DNA of 58,378 nt from Pallidibacillus pasinlerensis (GTDB taxonomy: Bacteria > Bacillota > Bacilli > Bacillales > Caldibacillaceae): NCBI RefSeq assembly GCF_009996845.1, contig NZ_JAACYS010000011.1, positions 1 to 58,378 of the forward strand, given 5' to 3'. The notes beneath the pieces were generated by a model, which searched no databases, was not told where the DNA came from, and saw only the letters and a list, made by a program, of their open reading frames with translations. This document shows positions 28,144 to 39,435 of the stretch, one piece after another (positions within the stretch are counted from its first letter, which is position 1; each line of letters starts with the position of its first letter). The position numbers and the translations under genes are program-made.

Positions 28144-29439
28144 TTATTTCTTAAGAAATGATTTTGCTTCAGAAACAAAATAGATTGAGCCACAAACAAT
28201 TAATATTTCATCATCAGATTGTGTAGCTAATTTATTTGATAAAAATCCTTGCCAATCTTTAACGATTTCTTTAAATGTAGCATTCGATTTTTCAAATAAT
28301 TCTTCGGCAGTAGATGCCCGTGGATCATCAATTTCTGTAAAATAAATTGGATAGTCTAACTGTTCTAATGTTTGAAGCATTTCATCTACTGGCTTATCTT
28401 TTAATGCTGTAAATAGTATGGAACCTTTTTTACCAGGATAATGACGGTTTAAAGTTTCTACCAAACTATTAATACCTTCTTTATTATGTGCACTATCTAA
28501 TATGACAGTCGGTTTTTCTAAAACGATATCAAAACGAGCTGGCCAATAGGCTTTTTTCAAACCTTCGCGAATATGCTCTTCTTCCACATTAATCGCGTAA
28601 AATTGACGTAAATACTCTGCAACCATGATCGCCAATGTAGCATTTTCTATTTGATGACGGCCAATCATTGAAATTTCCAGGTTTTCATATGTTTTATAAA
28701 GGGTTTTTACAGTGAAGGACTCACCGTTTTCTGTCGGGCCAAGATCTTCATATGTAAACTCTTCACCAAGTTTGTAAAGGGTAGTCCTGTTTTTCTGCAC
28801 AATCTCTTCATATTTTTTAAGAATTTCTTCATTCTGTACAGTTGTGATAACTGGTTGGCCACTCTTGAAAATACCAGCCTTTTCCATCGCAATGTCCATT
28901 AAATTGTCGCCTAAAATATTCATATGATCATAGCCAACATTTGTGATAACAGAAACGAATGGATGGATAATATTCGTTGAATCATAGCGACCACCTAAGC
29001 CGACTTCAACGATTAAAATATCTACTGGATGAATTCGGGCAAAATAATAAAAGGCCATTGCTGTAATAATTTCAAATTCAGTTGGCGCACCTAATTCTGT
29101 TTTTTCCAATTCATCGGTTAACGGTTTTATCGCTTCTGCTGCTTTTACTAAGTCTTCATCAGAAATTGGATTACCATCCACACTAATTCGTTCATTGAAA
29201 CATTCTACATATGGTGAAGTGAATGTTCCGACTTCCGAACCACCCTCTTGTAAAATCGAACGTAAAAAGGTCGTTGTTGAACCTTTTCCATTCGTTCCAC
29301 CAATATGTACAGTCCGCAGGCGACGTTCTGGATGATCTAATTTTTCCATCATCCATTTCATCCGTTCTAGACCGGGTTTAATACCAAACTTTTTCCGATC
29401 GTTAATCCATTCGATAACGTCTTCACTCGTTTGAAACAT
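28144..29439 (-). CDS. folC: folylpolyglutamate synthase / dihydrofolate synthase
   Basis: A 431-residue Mur-ligase-family enzyme adding glutamate to folates in one-carbon metabolism. The ATP-binding loop is GTNGKGST near residue 47. The Mur-type motif HAFVS-like SVITNVGYDH (about 160) and the C-terminal DSAHNKEG (about 310) are family features. ATG 29439 lies 9 nt after AAAAGGGG; an ATG three codons upstream is directly adjacent to that site, so I reject it. The gene lies downstream of valS, as in B. subtilis. Confidence 0.94.
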   Translation of the reverse strand: MFQTSEDVIEWINDRKKFGIKPGLERMKWMMEKLDHPERRLRTVHIGGTNGKGSTTTFLRSILQEGGSEVGTFTSPYVECFNERISVDGNPISDEDLVKAAEAIKPLTDELEKTELGAPTEFEIITAMAFYYFARIHPVDILIVEVGLGGRYDSTNIIHPFVSVITNVGYDHMNILGDNLMDIAMEKAGIFKSGQPVITTVQNEEILKKYEEIVQKNRTTLYKLGEEFTYEDLGPTENGESFTVKTLYKTYENLEISMIGRHQIENATLAIMVAEYLRQFYAINVEEEHIREGLKKAYWPARFDIVLEKPTVILDSAHNKEGINSLVETLNRHYPGKKGSILFTALKDKPVDEMLQTLEQLDYPIYFTEIDDPRASTAEELFEKSNATFKEIVKDWQGFLSNKLATQSDDEILIVCGSIYFVSEAKSFLKK

Positions 29440-29574
29440 CAGCTGCATCCCCTTTTGCTGTATATTTTGTAACTGTTTTATTATGTTTAAAGAAAGCATT
29501 TGAAAAAACACTAAAAAATAAGGCGATGTCAATAATCGCCAATAATTAATAGTAGAGATGGCGGCGACTCAAAA

Positions 29575-29735
29575 AAATACATTCGTATTTTTTCTCCGAT
29601 GTAATGCTCCGCAGCTTAATCAGAGTCCTGCGGGAAAAGGGTGAGTCTTGAGACCCCACAGCCGAACTTGTGAAGGGAGGAGGCTCAGAGCAGCCCCTAG
29701 GAAAGCGCCCGCCACCGATGCTTATCTACTAGTTA
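29575..29735. repeat. GC-rich interspersed repeat of Bacillaceae type
   Basis: A markedly GC-richer stretch between folC and valS. It contains TGCGGGAAAAGG, GAGACCCCACAG, GGAGGAGGCTCA and GAAAGCGCCCGCC. This order matches from memory a repeat seen at many loci in Bacillus genomes (GCGGGA...GAGACCCCGC...GAGGAGGCTC...GCGGAAAGCG). It starts beside a hairpin at 29572-29593 (arms AAAAAATAC / GTATTTTTT). No function is established. Confidence 0.6.
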
Positions 29736-29764
29736 TGGAGATTGTGGACATCCCCTATCTTTTA

Positions 29765-32413
29765 TTATAATGCTTTTATTTCTTCAAGTCTCGTTTGAAT
29801 AATCGAACGTTTTTCTAAATAATCTTTTTGTTTTGCTCGTTCTGCTTCAACAACCGCTTCTGGCGCTTTTGATACGAATTTTTCATTGTTTAATTTCTTC
29901 TCAACGCGCTCAACTTCTTTATTTAGTTTTTCAAGTTCTTTTTCAAGACGCGCAATTTCTTCTTCAATATCAATTAAACCTTCAAGTGGTAAGTAAATTT
30001 CTGCACCAGAAACAACAGCTGTCATTGATTTTTCAGGTGTTTCAACATTAAGAGCGATTGTGAGTGTCTCTGGGTTACAGAAGCGTTCAATATATGATTT
30101 ATTCGCTTCAAGCGTTTGAAGTGCTTTTTCATCATGAGCGCTAATAATCATTTTAATTTTCTTGCTTAACGGTGTATTTACTTCTGCACGGATATTACGT
30201 ACAGAACGAATAATGTCAACAAGCAGTTTCATTTGCGCTGCCGCTTCTTTATCCGTATATTCTTCTTTCACTGTTGGCCATGGTGCAGTTGTAATGGACT
30301 CACCTTCATGTGGTAGATTTTGCCAGATTTCTTCTGTCACAAATGGCATGAATGGATGTAATAAGCGCATTGTATTATCTAAAACGTACGCTAAAATTGA
30401 GCGTGTTGTTAGTTTTGCCTGCTCATCGTCACCATATAATGGTAGTTTTGCCATTTCAATATACCAATCACAGAAGTCGTCCCAAATGAAGTTGTAAAGG
30501 GCACGGCCAACTTCACCAAACTCATATTTATCGGATAGTCTTGTAACTGTTTCGATTGTTTCATTTAAGCGAGTTAAAATCCATTTATCAGCAACGGATT
30601 TTTCACCGGATAAATCAATTTCCTCATATTTCAATCCGTTCATGTTCATTAATGCAAAACGGGATGCGTTCCAGATTTTGTTAATGAAGTTCCAAACGGA
30701 TTCAACTTTTTCAGTGCTGTATCGCAAGTCTTGACCTGGTGAAGATCCTGTTGCTAAGAAGTAACGTAGAGAGTCTGCACCGTATTGGTCAATCACATCC
30801 ATCGGGTCAACCCCGTTACCTAGGGATTTACTCATTTTACGTCCTTGAGAGTCACGAACTAAACCGTGAATTAACACATCTTTAAATGGACGTGTTCCTG
30901 TAAATTCAACACCTTGGAAAATCATTCGGGAAACCCAGAAGAAGATAATATCATATCCTGTTACTAATACATCTGTTGGGTAATAACGTTTCAAGTCTTT
31001 TGCACCTTCATCTGGCCAGCCCATTGTAGAAAACGGCCATAACGCAGATGAGAACCATGTATCAAGTACGTCTTCATCTTGTTCCCAGTTTTCAATATCT
31101 TCTGGTGCTTCCATACCAACGTAAACTTCACCAGTTTCTTTATGATACCAAGCTGGAATTTGATGGCCCCACCAAAGTTGGCGAGAGATACACCAATCAT
31201 GAATGTTTTCCATCCAATTTCGATATGTTTTTTCAAAACGCTCTGGTACAAAATGAACTTTTGTTTCATCTGATTCTTGAATATCTAAAGCTGCTTTTGC
31301 AAGTGGCTCCATTTTAACGAACCATTGTGTTGATAAATAAGGCTCAACAACCGCATCCGTACGTTCGGAATGACCTACAGAGTGAACCATTTCCTCGATT
31401 TCAATAAGTACGCCTGCTTTTTGTAAGTCCTTTACAATTTGTTTGCGGCATTCGAAACGGTCCATACCTTCGTACTTGCCAGCATTTTTGTTCATTGTTG
31501 CATCTTCATTCATAACAACAATTTGTTCTAGGTTGTGACGATTACCGATTTCAAAGTCATTCGGATCGTGAGCTGGTGTAATTTTAACCGCGCCAGTACC
31601 GAATTCCATATCAACGTATTCATCAGCAATAATCGGAATTTCACGATTTACGATCGGTAAAATAACAGTTTTACCAATTAAATCTTTGTAACGCTCATCT
31701 TCTGGGTGAACCGCAACCGCTGTGTCCCCTAGCATTGTTTCTGGACGAGTTGTCGCAACTTGAATATAACCAGAACCATCTTTTAACGGATAACGCATAT
31801 GGTAAAATGCGCCTGGAATTTCTTTATAAATAACTTCAATATCAGATAGAGCCGTTTTTGCTACAGGGTCCCAGTTAATAATGTATTTACCACGATATAT
31901 TAACCCTTTTTCATAAAGGGAAACGAATACTTTACGAACCGCTTTTGATAAACCTTCATCTAATGTAAAGCGCTCACGGCTGTAGTCTAAACCTAGACCG
32001 AGTTTTGCCCACTGTTCGCGAATATGACCTGCATATTCTTCTTTCCATTTCCACGCTTCTTCTAAAAATTTTTCACGGCCTAAGTCATAACGGGATTTTC
32101 CTTCTTCACGAAGTTTTTCTTCAACTTTCGCCTGTGTTGCAATTCCCGCATGGTCCATACCTGGAAGCCATAAAACGTCGTAACCTTGCATCCGCTTCAT
32201 ACGTGTAATAATGTCTTGTAACGTCGTATCCCATGCATGACCTAGATGCAGTTTACCTGTAACGTTTGGTGGCGGGATAACGATGGAGTATGGTTGTTTT
32301 GTTTCATCATCTTTTGCTTCAAAAAATTTACCATTAACCCACCATTCATAACGACCTTGTTCTACCGAATTCGGATCATATTTTGTCGGCATCGTGATTT
32401 GCTCATCACTCAT
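29765..32413 (-). CDS. valS: valyl-tRNA synthetase
   Basis: An 882-residue class I aminoacyl-tRNA synthetase. The HIGH-type signature appears as HLGH in [14 protein letters not shown] (about residues 48-60), and KMSKS in [10 protein letters not shown] (about 525). The editing domain, the anticodon-binding domain and a C-terminal coiled coil ([18 protein letters not shown] onward) are in place. Length equals the B. subtilis enzyme (880). Start follows AGGAGG. Expression should be controlled by the T-box leader directly upstream. Confidence 0.98.
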   Translation of the reverse strand: MSDEQITMPTKYDPNSVEQGRYEWWVNGKFFEAKDDETKQPYSIVIPPPNVTGKLHLGHAWDTTLQDIITRMKRMQGYDVLWLPGMDHAGIATQAKVEEKLREEGKSRYDLGREKFLEEAWKWKEEYAGHIREQWAKLGLGLDYSRERFTLDEGLSKAVRKVFVSLYEKGLIYRGKYIINWDPVAKTALSDIEVIYKEIPGAFYHMRYPLKDGSGYIQVATTRPETMLGDTAVAVHPEDERYKDLIGKTVILPIVNREIPIIADEYVDMEFGTGAVKITPAHDPNDFEIGNRHNLEQIVVMNEDATMNKNAGKYEGMDRFECRKQIVKDLQKAGVLIEIEEMVHSVGHSERTDAVVEPYLSTQWFVKMEPLAKAALDIQESDETKVHFVPERFEKTYRNWMENIHDWCISRQLWWGHQIPAWYHKETGEVYVGMEAPEDIENWEQDEDVLDTWFSSALWPFSTMGWPDEGAKDLKRYYPTDVLVTGYDIIFFWVSRMIFQGVEFTGTRPFKDVLIHGLVRDSQGRKMSKSLGNGVDPMDVIDQYGADSLRYFLATGSSPGQDLRYSTEKVESVWNFINKIWNASRFALMNMNGLKYEEIDLSGEKSVADKWILTRLNETIETVTRLSDKYEFGEVGRALYNFIWDDFCDWYIEMAKLPLYGDDEQAKLTTRSILAYVLDNTMRLLHPFMPFVTEEIWQNLPHEGESITTAPWPTVKEEYTDKEAAAQMKLLVDIIRSVRNIRAEVNTPLSKKIKMIISAHDEKALQTLEANKSYIERFCNPETLTIALNVETPEKSMTAVVSGAEIYLPLEGLIDIEEEIARLEKELEKLNKEVERVEKKLNNEKFVSKAPEAVVEAERAKQKDYLEKRSIIQTRLEEIKAL

Positions 32414-32523
32414 TTAAAACTACCTCCTATATTTATTAGGTTGGCCTCTAGTGGCTCCTAATTTGTGATTGATTTTACATACTCTAAAAATTTTGCGTTA
32501 GTTTCTCGAAAGAACTTACGACT

Positions 32524-32862
32524 AAAAAACAAAAACCCCATTCGTTAAAGGACGAATGGAGTTATTTTCGCGGTACCACCTTTATTCACAGATGCAAAAT
32601 TTGTTACGGTCGCTGTTTTAGATTGCGTTTGATGAAAACTTTTGCATAAACGCTCGTGAATTTGTGCGACATCATGCATCTGGCTCTCAATTAGATAACG
32701 GTTTTCCCGGTTGCTACTACTAAAAGTTCATAACAACTGCTCTTGGGCGACCTTCCAATAGGGCTATTTAGGAAACTTCCACCAACTGTTCCCCTCTCTA
32801 GTAAATAGCAGGCTATTGTACTCCTCCCAATCATTGCATCAACGTATGTAATTGTGATTTAT
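32524..32862 (-). promoter_or_regulatory. T-box riboswitch leader of valS
   Basis: The T-box core GGTGGTACCGCG (minus strand) lies at 32569-32580. A terminator follows: arms ACTCCATTCGT / ACGAATGGGGT-type at 32536-32561, then a T-rich tail to 32524. Upstream, Stem I features are visible: AGTA, then GAGAGGGGAACAGTTGG, and the GGAAGGTCGCCC segment. The GTC at 32749-32751 is the likely specifier codon for valine. Uncharged tRNA-Val should favour antitermination. Confidence 0.95.
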
Positions 32863-32869
32863 ATTCTAT

Positions 32870-32897
32870 TTTATATACAAAAATTACATTTCGTCAA
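32870..32897 (-). promoter_or_regulatory. sigma-A-type promoter of the valS T-box transcript
   Basis: Minus strand TTGACG, 16-nt spacer, TATAAA, placing the transcript start near 32862, just before Stem I. Confidence 0.6.
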
Positions 32898-33104
32898 TCA
32901 TTATCCGCCTATTTTTTATAAAATATACCTTATTTTACACTTTATTCAAAAAGAAGTGTGGGAAAAACAGATTTACTACTTAGTAATAGACAACTTTTTC
33001 GAAAAATAAACAACTTCCCATTTTTTCTACATACAATAATATATATAGACGTTTTAATTAGGGATACTTCACCAAAGAAAGGCTTTTACAAGAGGGGGAT
33101 TCAT

Positions 33105-33296
33105 GTGAGGAGAAAGTATAACCCGTATTTATTGCCACCTTGGTTACGTACAATCCGCGAAATTGGAAGACAACTTATTATCCCGTTTACAATTTTTCAA
33201 GGAATACGGACATTAATTTTACCGACAACCTTTGATGTTATTTTGTTACTCGTGTTCTTACTTATTAGCGCAGCATACTATATGGATATGATTTAA
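33105..33296 (+). CDS. small conserved-looking membrane protein
   Basis: A 63-residue protein starting VRRKYNPYLLPPWL. A basic N-terminus is followed by an amphipathic segment and one or two hydrophobic helices (about 22-40 and 43-60). GTG 33105 lies 7 nt after GAGGGGG, which decides the start; an upstream frame from 32958 has no such site. A strong terminator follows directly. It is the only plus-strand gene between valS and ysxE. Function unknown. Confidence 0.68.
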   Translation: MRRKYNPYLLPPWLRTIREIGRQLIIPFTIFQGIRTLILPTTFDVILLLVFLLISAAYYMDMI

Positions 33297-33298
33297 TT

Positions 33299-33333
33299 GC
33301 GGAGGATAACTCAGTTCCTCCGCATTATTTTTT
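33299..33333 (+). terminator. intrinsic terminator of the small membrane protein gene
   Basis: Perfect 8-bp stem GCGGAGGA / TCCTCCGC with a 9-nt loop and a T-rich tail (ATTATTTTTT). It also faces the end of ysxE and may block convergent transcription. Confidence 0.88.
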
Positions 33334-33345
33334 GCAAGAATAATA

Positions 33346-34383
33346 TTATGATCCGCCACTTTGATTTTGTTCAGCTGCCTGCTTTTGTTGTTGATCAATT
33401 TGTTCCATACGACTAATCACATATTCGGTATTTTTTAAACGCCAGTAACTTTTTTGAATTCGTGTCGTCATCTTTCGTTCATGATTAGCCGCCGTTCTTG
33501 TCATATACTTTTCTAATAAACGAAACATAAATCCTGGATGGGCTAAGTAACTTTTTAACAATAGTTTTTCCGTTTCCTGTAATGGATTATTGCGCATATA
33601 CGTATAAATCCATTCAATACATTCTTCACATTGTTTCGGGTACGTATTTAATGCCCGTGATAAATAGGGGAGTAGATCGTGAAAGGATGAACCGATGCGA
33701 CTTCTTTCAAAATTTATAAAATAACCGTATCCATTTTCATCAAGTAAATAATGATCCGGCTCTAACTTCCCGTGCACGAGAACGGAACGCATCTTTTTTT
33801 CTTCAAGCATTTTCTTTTTCCAATCTTCTAATCTTTTTAATGCATATTCATATGCCTTACGATACTCATTGTAATATTGGACAAACTCCCATTCAAAGGG
33901 TGACATATACCATTTTTGTTCTGCTTGTTGCATCCATACATCCAAAACTTCCATCTCTTTTTTCCATTGTAAGTTTAACCGTTCGTAATGTTCTTCGATT
34001 ACTTCTTTATCCACCTTGATTTGTTGGGCCGTGACATGGTGGAGCCGAGCTAATTCACGAAACATCTGCTTTTCATACTCCGTTTTTTCATCTTGTTTCC
34101 CTTCTATCCACGGTGCTAAGTAATACAATTTATTATTACGCATAACCCCGTACTGATAGTTTTTTGTCGGATAAATTGGTACAAAACGATGGAAACCTTT
34201 CGTGTAAAGAATTTGGAACGTATTGTAAAAGTTTACACTTTGATGGGCAGGCATTTCTTTTAACGCATAACTTTTATCTCGGCTATAAATCCGGTACACT
34301 TTCCCATAAGGTACGATGTGATCAGGTATAATATTGTATTCTCGTAAAATATCACGAACTAGTAGTTCTTCATTTTCGTCCAT
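33346..34383 (-). CDS. ysxE: spore coat protein YsxE, kinase-like fold
   Basis: A 345-residue member of the CotS/YutH/YsxE family. These are aminoglycoside-phosphotransferase-like spore coat proteins, apparently without demonstrated kinase activity. Visible family segments are VLVHGKLEPDHYLLDENG (catalytic-loop equivalent, about residue 235) and GYFINFERSRIGS (DFG-like region, here NFE, suggesting a dead kinase). ATG 34383 follows GGAGGTGAG. In B. subtilis ysxE follows spoVID, as here. Confidence 0.9.
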   Translation of the reverse strand: MDENEELLVRDILREYNIIPDHIVPYGKVYRIYSRDKSYALKEMPAHQSVNFYNTFQILYTKGFHRFVPIYPTKNYQYGVMRNNKLYYLAPWIEGKQDEKTEYEKQMFRELARLHHVTAQQIKVDKEVIEEHYERLNLQWKKEMEVLDVWMQQAEQKWYMSPFEWEFVQYYNEYRKAYEYALKRLEDWKKKMLEEKKMRSVLVHGKLEPDHYLLDENGYGYFINFERSRIGSSFHDLLPYLSRALNTYPKQCEECIEWIYTYMRNNPLQETEKLLLKSYLAHPGFMFRLLEKYMTRTAANHERKMTTRIQKSYWRLKNTEYVISRMEQIDQQQKQAAEQNQSGGS

Positions 34384-34476
34384 GAACTCACCTCCGTTTG
34401 TAAAATTTCTGGTTTGCGTGGGCCCTTCCCTAGTTTGGAGGTTACTTTTGTGTGAATATATTTTTAAAAAATAAGA

Positions 34477-34500
34477 CAAAAAACGGGTAAGAACCCGTTT
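34477..34500 (-). terminator. hairpin between spoVID and ysxE
   Basis: Perfect 8-bp stem AAACGGGT / ACCCGTTT with a T-rich end on the minus strand, 36 nt after spoVID. It should reduce read-through into ysxE. Confidence 0.75.
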
Positions 34501-34536
34501 CATATCATCCTTATATTGTGCTTGTGGACTGTTTAA

Positions 34537-35781
34537 TTAATGGGATTTTTGCTTTTCAGGAATGTATAACACTTGCCCCTCGTAAGCGTCTTGATGTGGT
34601 TCCAGATTATTCGTTCGTAAAATTTGCGATACGGAAACATCATAGCGCTCCGCAATATTATCTAACGTATCATCTTCTTGGACAATGTAAATCTTCATTC
34701 GCACAACAGCATTTTCATCTTTTCTCGCAAAAAATTGGGTGAGTGAAATTGATTCTTTTTCAGCTTGTTCTTGATGGGAATGTAGTTTAATATTTTTATC
34801 CTCAGAGTCTTCGTCGCTTTCGTCACGAAAATCGTCGTCATCGTCACCTGATCCGTGGCTTACGAGTTCAATAGGCTTATTGTGTGAATTGGTTTCTTCT
34901 TCATGTTCTCTTCCGGCTCTTTCTTGGGAATCTGCGGTTGCCCGTGGATTTATATACGTCACTTTATTGTCTTCATCCTCAGTTTTGTGGGATGAACGAG
35001 TATCAATGTATTCCACTAAATGAGGGTGGGACTCTTCCTGCACATCGCTTTCAGTCGCATGATCTTCTTCATGACGATGACGGTTAGCTTGGGGTGATAC
35101 GTCTTCTTCAAATCCTTCAACATCTAATGAAGGTGGTTCAACTTGTAACGGAATATGAGTATCGTTGTCCTCATCCTTACGTTCCTCTTTCTTCGCTTCC
35201 ACAACAAAAGTGTTCTCATCTTCACCATCGAAATCGAGAATCGGCACTTCTTCATAACCTAATAGCTGATTTTGATAATCGGCTGAATCTTGAATCTCTT
35301 GTTCTTCATTACTTACAAAGTCTTCACGATTATAAACCGTTGCTTCTTCTGACTCTACACCCGTAATCGATACATCCGTTGTTATTTTTAAACTAGCATT
35401 ATCTTGAATGTCATAATCAAACATGTCTATGACTACATTTAAATCTTCAATATTTTCCACTCTTGTTTTAGGTATCGTTATATCTACAGGAAAATCGTAG
35501 CGAAATTCTGAAACACCATCATTTCTCGTTTCAAAAACCGTCACATATTTTTGACCGGAAAAAGAATAAGATTCTTCTTCCCTATGTTCATCTTCATTCT
35601 TTTTATATTCACCGTACATTTTCAGTGAACCACGAATGGATACGAACTGATCTAAATCATGAATCGTAACATCAGGTTCGATCCACAAACTGAAAAGTTG
35701 CTCTAATTCTTCACCTTTCCGAAACGAAACCGTTTCTTCCAGGGAAAACTTTATAGCCGACGGTTGGTTATGTTCACTCAC
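34537..35781 (-). CDS. spoVID: spore coat morphogenetic protein SpoVID
   Basis: A 414-residue protein. A conserved N-terminal beta domain (about residues 8-150) drives spore encasement by the coat. The centre is long, acidic and low-complexity. The C-terminal LysM domain (IYIVQEDDTLDNIAERYD, about 363-410) binds SafA/peptidoglycan or lipid II. The GTG start at 35781 follows GAGGAGGAAG. Length is shorter than the B. subtilis protein (575), with the loss in the central region. Confidence 0.9.
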   Translation of the reverse strand: MSEHNQPSAIKFSLEETVSFRKGEELEQLFSLWIEPDVTIHDLDQFVSIRGSLKMYGEYKKNEDEHREEESYSFSGQKYVTVFETRNDGVSEFRYDFPVDITIPKTRVENIEDLNVVIDMFDYDIQDNASLKITTDVSITGVESEEATVYNREDFVSNEEQEIQDSADYQNQLLGYEEVPILDFDGEDENTFVVEAKKEERKDEDNDTHIPLQVEPPSLDVEGFEEDVSPQANRHRHEEDHATESDVQEESHPHLVEYIDTRSSHKTEDEDNKVTYINPRATADSQERAGREHEEETNSHNKPIELVSHGSGDDDDDFRDESDEDSEDKNIKLHSHQEQAEKESISLTQFFARKDENAVVRMKIYIVQEDDTLDNIAERYDVSVSQILRTNNLEPHQDAYEGQVLYIPEKQKSH

Positions 35782-36120
35782 ACTTCCTTCCTCCTCTCAT
35801 ATACCTTACACAGACAATTTGTCTATACGTATCATTAATATTTATGAGAAAAAGGAGGGAATTATGATATAAAGTGTTTTTGTTACAAGAGAATTCTGAT
35901 TTTTGATTGGATGGGGGACTAAAGGGAATGCAGTTTTATAAAAGAAATTACTTATTAATTTTTGTTGTTTTCCTTTTGAGTGTGTGTAAAAGACATATAT
36001 TTTACTATTTTAATGGGATAAGTCCTTTAGACCTTTTATAAAAGACTATTCACCGTCTTTTTCATTAGTATCAAAAGACCATAAACCTCAATTTTTCCTT
36101 CATTTTGTTTTTTACAATAT
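35782..36120. other. AT-rich intergenic region upstream of spoVID
   Basis: This stretch between hemL and spoVID holds no credible gene. It should contain the spoVID promoter (sigma-E in B. subtilis), but I could not assign convincing -35/-10 elements. Several AAAAGAC words occur at about 35990-36080 without regular spacing. Confidence 0.5.
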
Positions 36121-36157
36121 AAAAAGTCTGCCTAAGCGATACAAAACTTAGGCAGAC
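36121..36157 (-). terminator. intrinsic terminator of the haem operon
   Basis: Perfect 11-bp stem GTCTGCCTAAG / CTTAGGCAGAC followed by five T residues on the minus strand, 12 nt after the hemL stop. Confidence 0.93.
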
Positions 36158-36168
36158 AAACAATTAGA

Positions 36169-37458
36169 TTACCCTCTAATCTTCGCAAATGCTTTTTCAG
36201 CAGCTTCAATTGTTTTTTGAATATCTTCATCCGTATGGGCTGTTGATAAGAATAAACCTTCAAATTGGGAAGGTGGCATGAATACACCTTGTTGAATCAT
36301 TTCACGATAATATGCGGCAAATAGATCAAGATTGCATGTTTGAACAGAATCATAATCAACGACCTCTTCACTTGTAAAGAAGAAGCCAATCATTGAACCA
36401 CGACGATTTACAACTAATGGAATATCATATTTCGTAGCTGCTTCTTTATATCCTTTTTCAAGCATATCTGCTTTACGGTTAAATTCATCATAATCTTCCG
36501 GAGTTAAGCGACTTAACGTTTCATAACCTGCTGTCATCGCTAATGGGTTACCGGATAATGTTCCTGCTTGGTAAACTGGACCAGCTGGTGCAATTTTTTC
36601 CATAATTTCACGTTTACCACCGTACGCACCTACAGGGAGACCGCCACCTATAACTTTACCTAAACAAGTTAGATCTGGTTCGATATTAAGTAATCCTTGG
36701 GCACAATTGTAGTGAGCACGGAAGCCTGTCATTACTTCATCAAAGATTAGTAACGCACCGTATTGTTTCGTAATTTCACGTAATCCTTCTAAGAAACCTG
36801 GTTGAGGTGGTACAACCCCCATATTTCCAGCGATCGGTTCAACGATTACTCCGGCAATATTGTCACCGAATTTTCCAAAAGCAGTTTTAATACTATCTAA
36901 ATCGTTATATGGAACTGTGATTGTATTTTTAGCAATTCCTTTTGGAACTCCTGGGCTATCTGGAAGACCTAAAGTTGCTACACCAGAACCTGCTTTGATT
37001 AAAAGTGAATCTCCATGACCATGGTAGCAACCTTCGAATTTTACAATAATTTCACGACCTGTGTATCCACGCGCAAGTCGTAATGCAGCCATTGTTGCTT
37101 CTGTTCCAGAGTTAACCATTCGTACCATTTCAATGGATGGAACGCGCTCCATAACTAGTTTTGCTAATTTACTTTCAAGCAATGTTGGAGCACCGAAGCT
37201 TGTTCCTTGTTCAGCTGATTTTTTTAATGCTTCAACAACACCATCATGGGCATGTCCTAAAATTAGTGGACCCCAAGATAACACGTAATCAATATATTCA
37301 TTCCCGTCTATATCGTAAATTTTTGAGCCTTTGCCGCGCTCCATAAAAATTGGGTTCATGCCAACGGATTTAAAGGCACGTACGGGACTATTTACGCCCC
37401 CTGGCATTAAATGAACCGCTTCATCGTAAGCTTGTTTAGATTTTTCGAAAAAACGCAT
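36169..37458 (-). CDS. hemL: glutamate-1-semialdehyde 2,1-aminomutase
   Basis: A 429-residue PLP enzyme that converts glutamate-1-semialdehyde to 5-aminolevulinate. K268 in [17 protein letters not shown] is the Schiff-base lysine. [16 protein letters not shown] (117-131) binds the cofactor, and FDEVMTGFR (239-247) contains the PLP-interacting Asp. It is the last gene of hemA-hemX-hemC-hemD-hemB-hemL and completes the C5 branch begun by HemA. Confidence 0.97.
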   Translation of the reverse strand: MRFFEKSKQAYDEAVHLMPGGVNSPVRAFKSVGMNPIFMERGKGSKIYDIDGNEYIDYVLSWGPLILGHAHDGVVEALKKSAEQGTSFGAPTLLESKLAKLVMERVPSIEMVRMVNSGTEATMAALRLARGYTGREIIVKFEGCYHGHGDSLLIKAGSGVATLGLPDSPGVPKGIAKNTITVPYNDLDSIKTAFGKFGDNIAGVIVEPIAGNMGVVPPQPGFLEGLREITKQYGALLIFDEVMTGFRAHYNCAQGLLNIEPDLTCLGKVIGGGLPVGAYGGKREIMEKIAPAGPVYQAGTLSGNPLAMTAGYETLSRLTPEDYDEFNRKADMLEKGYKEAATKYDIPLVVNRRGSMIGFFFTSEEVVDYDSVQTCNLDLFAAYYREMIQQGVFMPPSQFEGLFLSTAHTDEDIQKTIEAAEKAFAKIRG

Positions 37459-37565
37459 ATTTTTCGCCTCACTTCTGTTTTATTTTCATGAGTATATGTA
37501 AAACTGTAAAACCACTACAACTTTATATGGTTTGGGGAGCGACGATTTTTATGTTGCACGCTCCA

Positions 37566-37618
37566 CTATGATACAAGGGACCTGTCCCCTGATACAAGGG
37601 ACCCGTCCCCCTGTTGCA
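37566..37618. repeat. G-rich REP-like repeat between hemB and hemL
   Basis: Two close units, GATACAAGGGACCTGTCCCC and GATACAAGGGACCCGTCCCC, both with palindromic GGGAC/GTCCC cores. On the minus strand it reads ACAGGGGGACGGGT, the same core as at 4420-4440 and 58262-58275. Confidence 0.6.
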
Positions 37619-37621
37619 AAA

Positions 37622-38605
37622 TTACCCACGAAGCCATTTTGCGATATCTTTTGCAAAGTACGTAATGATTAGGTCGGCACCGGCACGTTTAAATGCAAGG
37701 TGTGTTTCCAGTACGATTTGTTGTTCGTCAATCCAACCGTTTTGTGCAGCAGCTTTAATCATGGAAAATTCGCCACTTACGTTGTAAGCAACAACTGGAG
37801 TATTGAATTCTCTACGCACATCGCTTAATACATCAAGATACGCCATACTTGGTTTCACAATTAGCATGTCTGCACCTTCTTCAATATCCGATGCTGCTTC
37901 ACGTAATGCTTCACGACGGTTAGCAGGATCCATTTGATAAGTTTTGCGGTCACCAAATTGTGGTGCACTTTCAGCCGCTTCACGGAATGGACCATAGAAT
38001 GCAGAGGCATATTTTACCGCATAAGACATAATTGGCACATTTTCAAAGCCAGCTTCATCCAAACCTTGGCGAATGGCTGCGACAAATCCATCCATCATAT
38101 TTGATGGAGCAATAATGTCCGCACCAGCTTCAGCTTGTTTAACCGCAGTTTTTACTAATAATTCAAGAGACTCATCATTTATAACATCACCATTGGAAAT
38201 AACACCACAGTGACCGTGATCTGTATATTCACATAAACAAGTATCTGCCACTACTAACATTTCTGGTGCATGTTGTTTAATTACTCTTGTCGCTTCTTGA
38301 ATAATACCATGGGTATGGTAAGCACCTGAGCCAACCTCGTCCTTTTCATTTGGTACACCAAATAAAAGAACCGCTTTAATCCCTAACTCTAGTAGCTCAT
38401 CAATTTCTGCAGGTAATAAATCTAAAGAAATTTGATCAATTCCTGGCATGGAAGAAATCGGGTTGCGAATATTTTCACCGCCTTCAACAATAAATAACGG
38501 ATAAATTAAATCATCGGTTGTAACTTGATGTTCACGGACTAAATCCCGCATAAACGCTGAAGAACGTAGTCTTCGATGTCTTTTAAACTGTAAACCTTTC
38601 ATCAT
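37622..38605 (-). CDS. hemB: porphobilinogen synthase (delta-aminolevulinic acid dehydratase)
   Basis: A 327-residue enzyme that joins two 5-aminolevulinate molecules into porphobilinogen. The zinc-binding cysteines C123, C125 and C133 lie in [14 protein letters not shown], so this is the zinc-dependent type. Active-site lysines are K198 (MSYAVKY) and K251 (LIVKPS). The start is ATG 38605, or the adjacent ATG 38602, behind AGGAGG. It is 8 bp after hemD. Confidence 0.97.
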   Translation of the reverse strand: MMKGLQFKRHRRLRSSAFMRDLVREHQVTTDDLIYPLFIVEGGENIRNPISSMPGIDQISLDLLPAEIDELLELGIKAVLLFGVPNEKDEVGSGAYHTHGIIQEATRVIKQHAPEMLVVADTCLCEYTDHGHCGVISNGDVINDESLELLVKTAVKQAEAGADIIAPSNMMDGFVAAIRQGLDEAGFENVPIMSYAVKYASAFYGPFREAAESAPQFGDRKTYQMDPANRREALREAASDIEEGADMLIVKPSMAYLDVLSDVRREFNTPVVAYNVSGEFSMIKAAAQNGWIDEQQIVLETHLAFKRAGADLIITYFAKDIAKWLRG

Positions 38606-38613
38606 TTTCCCTC

Positions 38614-39399
38614 CTAAAACGCTCCCCTATAATAGAGCACCAATTGTTTTAACATTTCATCAATCGTGTAAATTTCAGGACTAACATGGATAGGCATTCC
38701 GTATTTTTTCAACGCTTTATTCGTTACTGGCCCAATGGATACAATCACCTTACCATAAATAAATTCCAGCAAGCGATCCCCAGCAATGGAAACAAAGTTG
38801 TCCACGGTCGATGGACTTGTAAAAATAAGCACTTCAGGATTTTCACTCTCCATTACATGAACGAGTCGAACTTTATTTTCCTCTGGGAAGACTGTTTCAT
38901 ATATGACGACATCCTCAACAATACAGCCAATCTCCTTGAGGACTTGTCCAACAACATCCCGGGCTAAATTTCCTTTAACAACTAATATCCGTTCACCTGG
39001 AGATACTCGCTCACGCATCGCCGCAGCTAAATGATCGCCAGTAAATTTTTCTGGTACATAATCCACCATAATACCAAGACCATTTAACAATTTTTCTGTT
39101 TTCGAACCAACAGCAGCAACTTTCTTCTCTTTTGGAAAAGATAATCCCATTTCCGATAAAGTTTCCATAAAAAAGTGTACACCATTTTGACTTGTAAAAA
39201 CAAACCAATCATATGTATGTATCTTTTTTACCGAATCAAATTCACGCTCACTTAAACGTTTCTTTTTAAAAGCAATTAAGGGAACTTGTAAAGGCGTCCC
39301 ACCTAATTGCTTCACACCTTTTACAAGCGGATGTTCATTGTCAGCTTGGCGCATGATTAAACATTTTTTCCCATCTAAAGCTAGGGTACTTTCCCGCAT
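38614..39399 (-). CDS. hemD: uroporphyrinogen-III synthase
   Basis: A 261-residue HemD-family protein with two Rossmann-like halves. Typical segments are [12 protein letters not shown] (about 65-76) and [12 protein letters not shown] (about 195-206). It cyclises hydroxymethylbilane with inversion of ring D. ATG 39399 lies 8 nt behind GGGAG; an upstream in-frame TTG at 39414 is part of that site region. The gene is flanked by hemC and hemB. Confidence 0.92.
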   Translation of the reverse strand: MRESTLALDGKKCLIMRQADNEHPLVKGVKQLGGTPLQVPLIAFKKKRLSEREFDSVKKIHTYDWFVFTSQNGVHFFMETLSEMGLSFPKEKKVAAVGSKTEKLLNGLGIMVDYVPEKFTGDHLAAAMRERVSPGERILVVKGNLARDVVGQVLKEIGCIVEDVVIYETVFPEENKVRLVHVMESENPEVLIFTSPSTVDNFVSIAGDRLLEFIYGKVIVSIGPVTNKALKKYGMPIHVSPEIYTIDEMLKQLVLYYRGAF

Positions 39400-39435
39400 C
39401 TTCTCATCTCCCAATCGAAACTAGAGGCGAAGCGA

